Assembly: GCA_023398495.1 (NCBI GenBank)
Contig: JAEWSG010000164.1
Coordinates: 1 to 16,608 of the forward strand
Length of the DNA stretch: 16,608 nt
DNA from: Bacillota bacterium
GTDB taxonomy: Bacteria; Bacillota; Clostridia; Acetivibrionales; Acetivibrionaceae
Direction: 5' to 3'
Shown here: in pieces, positions 1-6,790 of the stretch
How positions within the stretch are numbered: the first letter of the stretch is position 1
How the letters are laid out: the number at the start of each line of letters is the position of its first letter
Translations under genes and position numbers: made by a program
The notes under the pieces: model-generated
Told to the model about the DNA's origin: nothing
Databases searched by the model: none
The model's input: the letters and a program-made list of their open reading frames with translations, nothing else

Positions 1-194
1 GCTCCACTTACATATTCAAGCTTACTTGCATCATAAGTGATTGTCATATCAGCTGTGCTGATTCCGTTTGCAGGAACGTTTGCAAAGCTTACAGGCACTA
101 CTATTGTATCACCATTATTTGCTTCTTTTGAAGCAACTTCTACTGTAAATCCAGTTGTTGAGTTTGTCTTTGTTGGTGTTGGCACTATAGCAGT
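1..194 (-). repeat. Direct repeat copy 2 (start of cohesin 2 with preceding linker)
   Basis: Second copy of the 475-668 repeat; the repeat continues past the window edge. The encoded cohesin 2 start is identical in protein sequence to that of cohesin 1 for all residues visible from TGFTVEV onward. Confidence 0.95.
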
Positions 195-2057
195 AGGTGT
201 TACAATTCCACCACCATTTAAAGCTATTGTACCAGCATTTATTGTTGCATTTACTGTTGCAAGCGTTTTGTCACCAAATGTTGCATTAGTTACACTTACA
301 AGAGCAGATGCTTTTGACGAAGTTATTGCTTTAAATGTAAGATTTGCAAATACTCCGTTTGTTCTGATATACTCTGTAGCCATTGTGTAGTCAAGGAATA
401 ATACTTTTAATTTACCGTTATCCTCTTTATTTATTGCAAAGTTTGTTCCGGCATTTGTTACTATGCTTCCAGCTGCTCCACTTACATATTCAAGCTTACT
501 TGCATCATAAGTGATTGTCATATCAGCTGTGCTGATTCCGTTTGCAGGAACGTTTGCAAAGCTTACAGGCACTACTATTGTATCACCATTGTTTGCTTCT
601 TTTGAAGCAACTTCTACTGTAAATCCAGTTGTTGAGTTTGTCTTTGTTGGTGTTGGTACTGTAGCAGTCTTTGTTGGTATTGGCATAGAAGTTGTTGTTC
701 CAAGATAGCTTGTTACTGCGAGCATAAAGCTTGCATTGTAATCAAGAGCAACTTCTGTATATTGATACTCATTAACATTATCACTGAATTGGTCACTGTT
801 GCTAGGTCCACCAACTAACGCACCAGTTAATTGATATTTAGCTTCTGAAGCCCCCTGCTCTGGATGAGCTGCTCTATGGTGTGGATGTTTAGGCCAAGTG
901 CTGCCATATCCAATTAAATATGACATATTCCTAGGATTTGTTCCAAGAGCATAGTCAATCTGAGTTTTAAAGTTATTAACTAAAGTCGCATCTTTTTCAA
1001 CAAGGTTGTTGTACATAAATGCAAGAGCAGCTTCTGCAGATGCATATCTGAGTGCTCCCCAGTTATTAAGATACATTAATCCACCTGGAGTTTTACTTAA
1101 CGAATTCTGCCAGTAATTAAATGTATATTTTAATGCATCTTTGTAAATAGTTTTTCCTGTTATTTGAGCCAACTTTACGTAAGTTGGGAGATAAACATCA
1201 TCCCAGCACATAGTCCATATATGCTTTAATGGATCTTCTGAATTGAGCTTAGGTTTTGTACAATATGTTTCTGCTTCTGATAAAAGTGATGCATCTGTGT
1301 TTCCACCAGCTATATATAACCATAAAGCTGCCCAACCAAGGTCATCGTATATAGCGTTTGATCTGTAGTATGTACCTTCATCATATGCACCTATTTTTGA
1401 CTTTGCTAATGCATAAAGAGTTTTAGCAGCAGCAAGGCATTTACTTGCATACGCACTGTCAATATCCTTGTAGTTAAGGTACATAATAGAAAGAGCTGCA
1501 GAAGATACACCCGCTACATCTGAACCAGCTGTATTAGAATTTACAACTTTTACAGGTCTTGATCCAGTTTGCTTTTCTGGAGCTCCCCAGTAACTATGGT
1601 CTGCTCCACCATCTCCAACTTGATGATAGAAAAGATTTGCATTAGGATGACACTTTAATAAGTAATCTGAGAAATACTTCAAAGTTGATAACAACTTTTC
1701 TGTGTTTCCTGTGCTGTCAATAACATTTTTGTTTTCATACATTGCCCATCCAAGCATAGCTGCTGAGTATGCTTGAGGCAAACCAAACTTAACATGGTCA
1801 CCTGCGTCATGATAACCACCTGTGAGATCTTCTCCATTAGTTCCTTTGTCAGAAGTGTGGCAAGCACCTCTCCAACTAAATACGTTGTTCTTAGCTGCGT
1901 CCGGACCGCACTTGTTTGCGTCAAAAAACTGAATCGCATAATCTAGTGCTTTGTCGTAATCATGTGATGCCGCGGATGCTGTACCAAGGTTAATTACTGT
2001 TGAAAACATGGTAACGAGCATAGCGATAGCTACAATCATACTAATAACCTTTTTCAT
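1..2057 (-). CDS. scaA: Cellulosomal scaffoldin with N-terminal GH9 cellulase and cohesins (ScaA/CipV-like), 3' end outside window
   Basis: Secreted scaffold that docks cellulosomal enzymes and itself cleaves cellulose. The first 685 residues are visible. Residues 1-30 are a signal peptide (MKK start, hydrophobic core, TASA cleavage site). Residues about 32-450 are a GH9 catalytic domain: HDAGDH at 83-88 carries the catalytic aspartates (D84/D87), HPHHR at 391-395 is the GH9 histidine motif, and the F-x-D-x4-Y-x3-E signature ends at E435, the expected acid. A Thr/Pro linker (about 452-477) leads into cohesin 1 (about 478-614), a second PTPTK linker, and the start of cohesin 2, which runs off the window. 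No CBM3c or Ig-like domain sits between GH9 and cohesin. An enzyme fused to a scaffoldin is rare; A. cellulolyticus ScaA is the known case. The ATG at 2057 has a GGAGG 9 nt upstream. The missing part should hold more cohesins, a CBM3 and a dockerin. Confidence 0.93.
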   Translation of the reverse strand, partial: MKKVISMIVAIAMLVTMFSTVINLGTASAASHDYDKALDYAIQFFDANKCGPDAAKNNVFSWRGACHTSDKGTNGEDLTGGYHDAGDHVKFGLPQAYSAAMLGWAMYENKNVIDSTGNTEKLLSTLKYFSDYLLKCHPNANLFYHQVGDGGADHSYWGAPEKQTGSRPVKVVNSNTAGSDVAGVSSAALSIMYLNYKDIDSAYASKCLAAAKTLYALAKSKIGAYDEGTYYRSNAIYDDLGWAALWLYIAGGNTDASLLSEAETYCTKPKLNSEDPLKHIWTMCWDDVYLPTYVKLAQITGKTIYKDALKYTFNYWQNSLSKTPGGLMYLNNWGALRYASAEAALAFMYNNLVEKDATLVNNFKTQIDYALGTNPRNMSYLIGYGSTWPKHPHHRAAHPEQGASEAKYQLTGALVGGPSNSDQFSDNVNEYQYTEVALDYNASFMLAVTSYLGTTTSMPIPTKTATVPTPTKTNSTTGFTVEVASKEANNGDTIVVPVSFANVPANGISTADMTITYDASKLEYVSGAAGSIVTNAGTNFAINKEDNGKLKVLFLDYTMATEYIRTNGVFANLTFKAITSSKASALVSVTNATFGDKTLATVNATINAGTIALNGGGIVTPTAIVPTPTKTNSTTGFTVEVASKEANNGDTIVVPVSFANVPANGISTADMTITYDASKLEYVSG
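475..668 (-). repeat. Direct repeat copy 1 (start of cohesin 1 with preceding linker)
   Basis: This stretch encodes the PTPTK linker end and the first third of cohesin 1. It is repeated at 1-194 with a 474-bp offset and only three mismatches that I can see (591/117, 657/183, 661/187). Conservation at silent positions points to recent duplication or gene conversion rather than protein-level selection alone. Confidence 0.95.
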
Positions 2058-2109
2058 TTAACCATTCCTCCCAAAAATTTATTTTTATATGATCTATTTA
2101 AAGATCTTA

Positions 2110-2133
2110 AGGTATCCAAAAAAGCAGATACCT
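2110..2133 (-). promoter_or_regulatory. Leader hairpin upstream of the scaffoldin gene
   Basis: A perfect 7-bp inverted repeat, AGGTATC and GATACCT, has a 10-nt loop and lies 53 nt before the scaffoldin ATG. A second small dyad (GATCT/AGATC, 2091-2106) lies between it and the ribosome binding site. If transcription starts near 2127 or upstream these form 5' leader stem-loops, possibly stabilising the mRNA. The function is inferred; only the dyads are seen. Confidence 0.4.
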
Positions 2134-2165
2134 ATTATACGTGTTAGGTATTGTCTCTCATGCAA
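2134..2165 (-). promoter_or_regulatory. Weak promoter candidate for the scaffoldin gene
   Basis: On the minus strand TATAAT occupies 2139-2134 and TTGCAT 2165-2160, but the 20-bp spacer is longer than the usual 17. A second TATAAT lies at 2195-2190 without a clear -35. Cellulosomal genes in this group are often read by SigI-type alternative sigma factors, so neither sigma-A-like box need be the real promoter. Confidence 0.25.
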
Positions 2166-2939
2166 TAAGCAAGTCATAAAACTGAATTAATTATACTACC
2201 AGAGAATTATTGGAATAGAAATAGATTTGAATGATAATGCCATATATAATAGTAGGAAGAATATCGAAGATTTTTCAACAACAAAACTGCGTTTATGTAG
2301 GTTTAAAATATGTGCTGCAACTAAATTCAACAAATAAACTACATGCTATTTCTCTAGTATATTTCATTCGAACAATTTAAAATTATATGAAGAAAGCAGA
2401 TCGGATTATTTTTTCCCTCGCAAATTCCTCCTTAACTAAACTTATATGCAATATGTATAAATAAAATAATAATATTGTCAATCTTGTTGTATCAAGGGTA
2501 TGTAGAGGAAGAAGTTAAAATAGAGATTAAACCTCATCTAGAATAGGATTTGATTTGAATGTGTAAGGTTGTCAGAATTTAAATGACCTCTTTGCTCCCC
2601 TAATACTTCTAATCTTTATAATTATATTTTTTTATCATGAGCTTAACTTAATTATATATTAAATCTTTTAATCTTTCAAGAACTACTTTGCCAAAGAACA
2701 AAATCAATTTCAAAGTCCATTACTATCTGCAATTTATCCTTTCCTATAAATATTCTATAATAGTAATACGAAAAAATTCGAAATTTTAGGGGGTTAAAAA
2801 CTAACAAATAAACAAGCAATAAGCAGTTTTTTTTTTAATACAACCCATCACTGATTTCAAAGTCTTCGTATCACTATTATAACGATGATTAATTTAATCT
2901 AATAAGGTCTGAAGTAAAAGTTAATTCTGTTACGAGGCA

Positions 2940-5324
2940 CTATCGCTTTCTAACAAAAAAGCAGTTTAAAATCCCATAAAACAAAACCATGTGAGGACTT
3001 AAAGCCGCTGCACCAGCGTTACTGCTAAAAGGCAATATCCCTACTTGCTCAGCACTATCATTAATTAGATATGTCCACGTAGAAGCAGGAGCTTTTAACC
3101 CTTGTTTATCCATGTCAACACCATCTTTAGTTATCGAGACCGTATTGAGGGTATTTATTATCTCTTCTTTTAACTCATTGTAGAAATAGTCAAAAGCTCT
3201 TATAATAATTTTATTAAACTCATATAATGGTTGTTTATTTGCTACATTAACTAAATGTATGCTCTCTTTCAGATAGGAAATATAATCCAAATACTCTGCC
3301 CAGCACTTATTAATATAGTATAATGTAATTTGCTTTTCAGCCTTCTTCAATGCCTCTTCTCCAACCTTAGGCATAAGCTTATTGTAAAGCTCTACCAGCT
3401 TGGTTTTAAACAGTTGAATAGGCAAAGCATCAAATAAGGTATCTCTCCTAAGATTGTATATTATCTTTCTTTGATCTTCTAATAACAGTGAATACTTTAC
3501 TAAATTCTTTCTAATCTCAAAGTTTTGACCTTCAATAATTCTCTGAGCGTGTGAAATTATTTTTGCAACATTTTCATTATCTATCTTTTCCTTTTGTCTC
3601 TCGGGCATATGTTTTTGGGGTATAAGATCCTTAATGTTATACTTTACCATCAATTTATCTCCCAAACTGATAAAAAAGCGTGTCATGCCTGGTTCGCCCT
3701 GTCTGGCAGCTCTTCCCCTCAATTGAAAGTCAATTCTTAGGCTCTCATGTCGGTTTGTTCCAATAACATACAAACCTCCCAGTCCTACAACTTTTTTTCT
3801 TTCCGATTGGTTTGCACCACCAAGTTTGATATCTGTACCTCTTCCCGCCATATTTGTGGAGACGGTTACAGCACCTAATCTTCCTGCATCCGCAATAATT
3901 TTTGCTTCCAATTCATCATTTTTTGCATTAAGTACCTGACACTTAACCCCAACATCATATAAAGCATTAGCAAGGTACTCAGACTCATCGACACTTGCTG
4001 TTCCTATCAGTATAGGTCTCCCAGTCTTGTGAACTCTGGATATTTCTTCAACTAGTGCGTTGTATTTCGCCTCTATATGAGTAAAAATAAAATCCGGATG
4101 ATCAACCCTTATATTTTTCTTGTTTGTTGGAATTAAAACAACATTTAGATTGTAAAATTCCTTTAATTCATCAGCAGCAGACAATGCAGTCCCAGTCATT
4201 CCGCTGATCCTCGGGTACAATCTGATAAAACTCTGAAGTGTGATAGATGCTATAATTTTTCCTTTTGATTCAGGCAAAAAACCTTCTTTTACGTCAATCG
4301 CTTCTTGAAGACCATAGGGCCACCTTCTGTTTTCTGCTATTCGTCCGGTAAATTCATCAATCAGTTCAATTTTCCCTTCCTTAATAATATAATCAACATC
4401 TCGATCCAAAAGTACTTGAGCATGGAGTGCGTTATTGATCTTAGCTATCAAACCGGTATTTCTTTCATTGAAAAGATTCTCCAATTCCAAAACACCTTCA
4501 ATATATTTCACGCCTTCGTCAGTCAAAAATACGTTTCTCTTATATTCATCTGTATTGTAATGAGTTATAGGTTTTAGCTCGTTAATCAACTCATTTATTT
4601 GCTTAAGGCTAATTTCATTTTCTTGTTCTCCCCCGGCAATAATCAGTGGAATTCTGGCTTCGTCTATAAGAATAGAATCCGCCTCGTCAATTATTGCATA
4701 ATTAAAAGGCCTTTGAATTATTTCTTCTTTGCTCAAGCATAAAAAACTTCTAAGGTAATCAAAACCTGCCTCTTTTGCGGTGACATAGGTAATATCTGCA
4801 TCATATGCCCTCTTTCGCTCACAACCACTCATTCCTTCAATTATATAATCTACTGACAACCCAAGAAATTGGAACACGGGTCCCATCCATTCAGCATCCC
4901 TCTTAGCAAGATAATCGTTAAATGTAAGAATGTGAACCCCTTGTCCCTTCAAAGCATTGAGAAATGCCGGCAAAACTGCCGCGAGTGTTTTGCCTTCTCC
5001 TGTCTGCATTTCAACAACTTTTCCCTGATGCATTGCAATGCCTGCGATTACTTGAACATCATAATGACGCATTCCTAAAACCCTCAACGATGCTTCTCTT
5101 GCTAAAGCAAATGCCTCATGCATTACACTTTCCAGGCTTTGACCTTTCTTTACCCTGGTTCTAAGCTCAATAGACTTGCTTCTGAGTTGATGGTCTTCCA
5201 TTGATTCAAATTGGTACTTGTTTATTCTTTTAACAAAACCATAATACTTTTCTACATTATATTCTATATTATCATTTTTAAGCATATTATACTTTTGCTT
5301 TAAATCTATAAGGCTTTTAAACAT
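2940..5324 (-). CDS. secA2: Accessory Sec translocase ATPase, SecA2-like
   Basis: ATPase that drives protein export through SecYEG; SecA2 paralogues serve a subset of surface proteins. The protein has 794 residues. Motor motifs are intact: Walker A MQTGEGKT (106-113), DEAD (213-216), DEARIPLIIAG (221-231), MTGTA (376-380), NMAGRGTDIKLGG (491-503) and QLRGRAARQGEPG (534-546). It lacks the C-terminal Cys-rich zinc/SecB-binding tail of housekeeping SecA and is shorter than the usual 840-900 residues, so SecA2 is favoured. The C-terminus instead ends in a hydrophobic stretch and VRKR. The ATG at 5324 is chosen because AGGAGG lies 8 nt upstream; a GTG at 5351 would put that site inside the coding region. 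It lies 64 bp downstream of a small membrane protein gene, probably cotranscribed. A sole housekeeping SecA with a lost tail cannot be excluded from this window. Confidence 0.85.
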   Translation of the reverse strand: MFKSLIDLKQKYNMLKNDNIEYNVEKYYGFVKRINKYQFESMEDHQLRSKSIELRTRVKKGQSLESVMHEAFALAREASLRVLGMRHYDVQVIAGIAMHQGKVVEMQTGEGKTLAAVLPAFLNALKGQGVHILTFNDYLAKRDAEWMGPVFQFLGLSVDYIIEGMSGCERKRAYDADITYVTAKEAGFDYLRSFLCLSKEEIIQRPFNYAIIDEADSILIDEARIPLIIAGGEQENEISLKQINELINELKPITHYNTDEYKRNVFLTDEGVKYIEGVLELENLFNERNTGLIAKINNALHAQVLLDRDVDYIIKEGKIELIDEFTGRIAENRRWPYGLQEAIDVKEGFLPESKGKIIASITLQSFIRLYPRISGMTGTALSAADELKEFYNLNVVLIPTNKKNIRVDHPDFIFTHIEAKYNALVEEISRVHKTGRPILIGTASVDESEYLANALYDVGVKCQVLNAKNDELEAKIIADAGRLGAVTVSTNMAGRGTDIKLGGANQSERKKVVGLGGLYVIGTNRHESLRIDFQLRGRAARQGEPGMTRFFISLGDKLMVKYNIKDLIPQKHMPERQKEKIDNENVAKIISHAQRIIEGQNFEIRKNLVKYSLLLEDQRKIIYNLRRDTLFDALPIQLFKTKLVELYNKLMPKVGEEALKKAEKQITLYYINKCWAEYLDYISYLKESIHLVNVANKQPLYEFNKIIIRAFDYFYNELKEEIINTLNTVSITKDGVDMDKQGLKAPASTWTYLINDSAEQVGILPFSSNAGAAALSPHMVLFYGILNCFFVRKR

Positions 5325-5332
5325 ATTGATTC

Positions 5333-5338
5333 CCTCCT
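5333..5338 (-). promoter_or_regulatory. Ribosome binding site that decides the secA2 start
   Basis: AGGAGG on the minus strand, 8 nt before the ATG at 5324. It favours this start over the in-frame GTG at 5351, nine codons upstream. Confidence 0.85.
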
Positions 5339-5388
5339 GGAAAATATCCACTAATAAATACTACTTTTCTAATTGTCAATAGAAAAAA

Positions 5389-5712
5389 CTATTTACCAAG
5401 AGCAAACCCCATCTGTTTTATTATATTATAGAGTATTACAATTAATGAGTTGAATAAAAAGAGTATGTCCAAAGACAATATGACATGATTGGATATATGA
5501 TTAGATACCCCAACTAAACTAAGTGATATAATAATTATAGTAACTACCGCTATCACAAATTGATCTACCGAAGACGACTTTTCTAATATCCACTTCAGTT
5601 CTCCAGGCAGATTTCCCCTCAGACGTAAAGCTGCATTAGCAAAGCAGTAAAGCGAAAGAGCTGCTAGGAAGCAGAATGAAATAAATGATACAATTATTTG
5701 AAAATACTGCAT
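5389..5712 (-). CDS. Small three-helix membrane protein of unknown function
   Basis: I do not recognise a family. The 107-residue product has three hydrophobic segments (about 4-28, 51-70 and 77-98) separated by a polar loop at 30-50 that contains RLRGN and ELKWILEK. The ATG is preceded by AAGGAG with a 9-nt spacer, so this is a credible gene rather than a chance frame. It reads in the same direction as secA2 and ends 64 bp before it, with no terminator between, which suggests one operon. An accessory role beside the SecA2-like ATPase is a guess from position only; nothing in the sequence identifies a translocon subunit such as SecE or SecG. Confidence 0.7.
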   Translation of the reverse strand: MQYFQIIVSFISFCFLAALSLYCFANAALRLRGNLPGELKWILEKSSSVDQFVIAVVTIIIISLSLVGVSNHISNHVILSLDILFLFNSLIVILYNIIKQMGFALGK

Positions 5713-5793
5713 ACCAACAGGCTCCTTTCGAGTGATTTTCAGGTGTCATTTGCTATTTAAGGCATCTTATCCATTGTATATATATTGTTAACG

Positions 5794-5878
5794 AAAACTG
5801 AATCAATATAACACATAAACGTAGATAAATTTAGATGATAGACATCCCTTGAATTCAGTTTCATGGTTTTTGTCCTAT
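5794..5878 (-). repeat. Diverged 85-bp intergenic repeat, copy A
   Basis: Aligned by eye to copy B at 5968-6051 at about 70% identity with one gap, including an 11-base identical block around TTTAGATGA. On the minus strand it opens with TGATAGGACA, which pairs with TGTCTATCA (one bulge) to form a hairpin with a loop of about 22 nt. Confidence 0.65.
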
Positions 5879-5948
5879 CAATATTATAACATCCAGAACT
5901 AAATATTGCCAATTAATTATTAACCATACCTCTTCCTTCTACTTTAGT

Positions 5949-5973
5949 GATATAGATAACGTACACTAAAGTT
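5949..5973 (-). promoter_or_regulatory. 25-bp box, copy 1 (upstream of membrane protein/secA2 unit)
   Basis: Read on the minus strand, this sequence matches 13659-13683 at 24 of 25 positions, with the last 20 bases identical. Both copies point toward the next downstream gene; this one ends about 236 bp before the 107-residue membrane protein. It sits inside a dyad with arms ACTTTAGTG and CACTAAAGT (5941-5949, 5964-5972). It could be a shared operator or promoter, or the remnant of a dispersed repeat. Confidence 0.5.
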
Positions 5974-6051
5974 AAATCTTTATAGCACCCAAACGTTATC
6001 TAATTTAGATGAAAAACGTCCTTTAATTTAGTTTTAGAATTTTTCATCTAT
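5968..6051 (-). repeat. Diverged 85-bp intergenic repeat, copy B, with perfect 11-bp hairpin
   Basis: Second copy of the repeat at 5794-5878. Here the hairpin arms are a perfect 11-bp match (6006-6016 with 6040-6050, 23-nt loop), although the arm sequence differs from copy A. The right arm overlaps the stop codon of the HAD gene, so it may also help end that transcript, but it has few G/C pairs. Confidence 0.65.
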
Positions 6052-6692
6052 AGCATAAGCATGTTTATATGGTCTTTTGCATCATTTAAGTCTCCTGCCA
6101 CGTAATCAACAAAACTAAAATCCTGCTTACAGGTATATTCTGAAGGTATGGCAATGGTGTAACATCTTGCACTTTTGCCTGCACGTGCTCCATTGCTTGA
6201 ATCTTCAATAACTATGCAATCTTGAGGATGTAATTTTAGCTTTTTAATAACCTTAAAATAAATCTCAGGATTTGGTTTCCCATTAATGATTTCGTCAGAT
6301 GGTTGTTTTGCATCAAAATATTTATTCAAATCCAACTTATTTAACGCCATTTCCATGAATTTATTCGGTGAACCAGTAGCTATAGCCATTTTCAATTTAC
6401 CCCTGAACTCATCAAGAATATTCGAAAGTCCTGGCATAGGCTTAATTTCATTCTGGAATTTCCTCTCCATAGAATACTCTCTTATCTTTAACAGCTCTTC
6501 TATTGGCATATCTATACCTAAATCATCGCAAAATATTTTATAAGATTCCACAGGTTTTCGACCCATCATTCTCCATAATGTCTCATCACTTACTACTTTA
6601 CCAAAAGTTCTCGCTATCTCTCTGTCTGTTGCATAGTACAAGGACTCTGTATCAATCATTAGTCCATCCATATCAAATACTATTGCTCTCAT
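6048..6692 (-). CDS. HAD-superfamily hydrolase, beta-phosphoglucomutase-like (subfamily IA)
   Basis: Cytosolic phosphatase or phosphomutase acting through an aspartyl-phosphate intermediate. The 214-residue protein has all four HAD motifs: DMDGLMIDTE (7-16, nucleophile D7, acid D9), ATGS in motif II, the lysine in GKPNPEIY, and IEDSSNG in motif IV. The DTE after motif I and the helical cap between motifs I and II are typical of the beta-phosphoglucomutase-like group, which also contains sugar-phosphate and pyrimidine phosphatases, so the substrate cannot be read from sequence. The ATG at 6692 has an AGAGGA site 5 nt upstream. It stands between the PBP gene and the repeat-rich gap, and follows the PBP gene in the same direction after 98 bp, so read-through from that cluster is possible. 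Confidence 0.88.
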   Translation of the reverse strand: MRAIVFDMDGLMIDTESLYYATDREIARTFGKVVSDETLWRMMGRKPVESYKIFCDDLGIDMPIEELLKIREYSMERKFQNEIKPMPGLSNILDEFRGKLKMAIATGSPNKFMEMALNKLDLNKYFDAKQPSDEIINGKPNPEIYFKVIKKLKLHPQDCIVIEDSSNGARAGKSARCYTIAIPSEYTCKQDFSFVDYVAGDLNDAKDHINMLML

Positions 6693-6790
6693 AAAATTCC
6701 TCTCATTCTTATATTAGCCTTCAGTTGGCCCAGTGCTGATTAACAAAATAAAATTCTTACTATAAAGTTGGCTGTGAGGCAGGTACCACT

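Larger units (their letters stand above)
2058..2939. other. Gene-free intergenic region (882 bp)
   Basis: Very AT-rich, with no convincing open reading frame on either strand. It carries the scaffoldin leader elements near 2067-2200, an 11/10-nt bulged inverted repeat (2295-2305 with 2335-2344, 29-nt loop), and a ten-base T run at 2827-2836. I found no clear G+C-rich stem plus U-tract terminator for the secA2 transcript that enters from the right. Confidence 0.6.
5713..6047. other. Repeat-rich intergenic region (335 bp)
   Basis: No coding region is seen. The stretch holds two diverged copies of an 85-bp repeat, several dyads (for example 5781-5787 with 5804-5810, and 5953-5962 with 5993-6002), and a 25-bp box shared with the gap before the radical SAM genes. 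The promoter of the membrane protein/secA2 unit should lie here. Confidence 0.7.

Noticed and set aside
37..708. Plus-strand frames at 37-390 and 511-708 encoding near-identical hydrophobic proteins
   Set aside because: They are antisense to the repeated cohesin coding sequence; their similarity simply reflects the cohesin duplication, and neither has a ribosome binding site.
1679..1939. Minus-strand frame inside the GH9 region
   Set aside because: It is an out-of-frame shadow of the scaffoldin gene, whose own frame is open and contains all GH9 motifs.
2060..2200. c-di-GMP or other riboswitch in the scaffoldin leader
   Set aside because: The leader has only short AT-rich hairpins; none of the conserved GEMM or other riboswitch core sequences is visible.
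5325..5351. GTG start for secA2, giving nine extra residues
   Set aside because: The strong AGGAGG site lies within those codons and is correctly spaced for the ATG at 5324.
5760..6050. Insertion sequence or MITE with target duplication
   Set aside because: There are repeats and dyads, but no transposase, no shared terminal inverted repeats bounding both copies and no clear target-site duplication.
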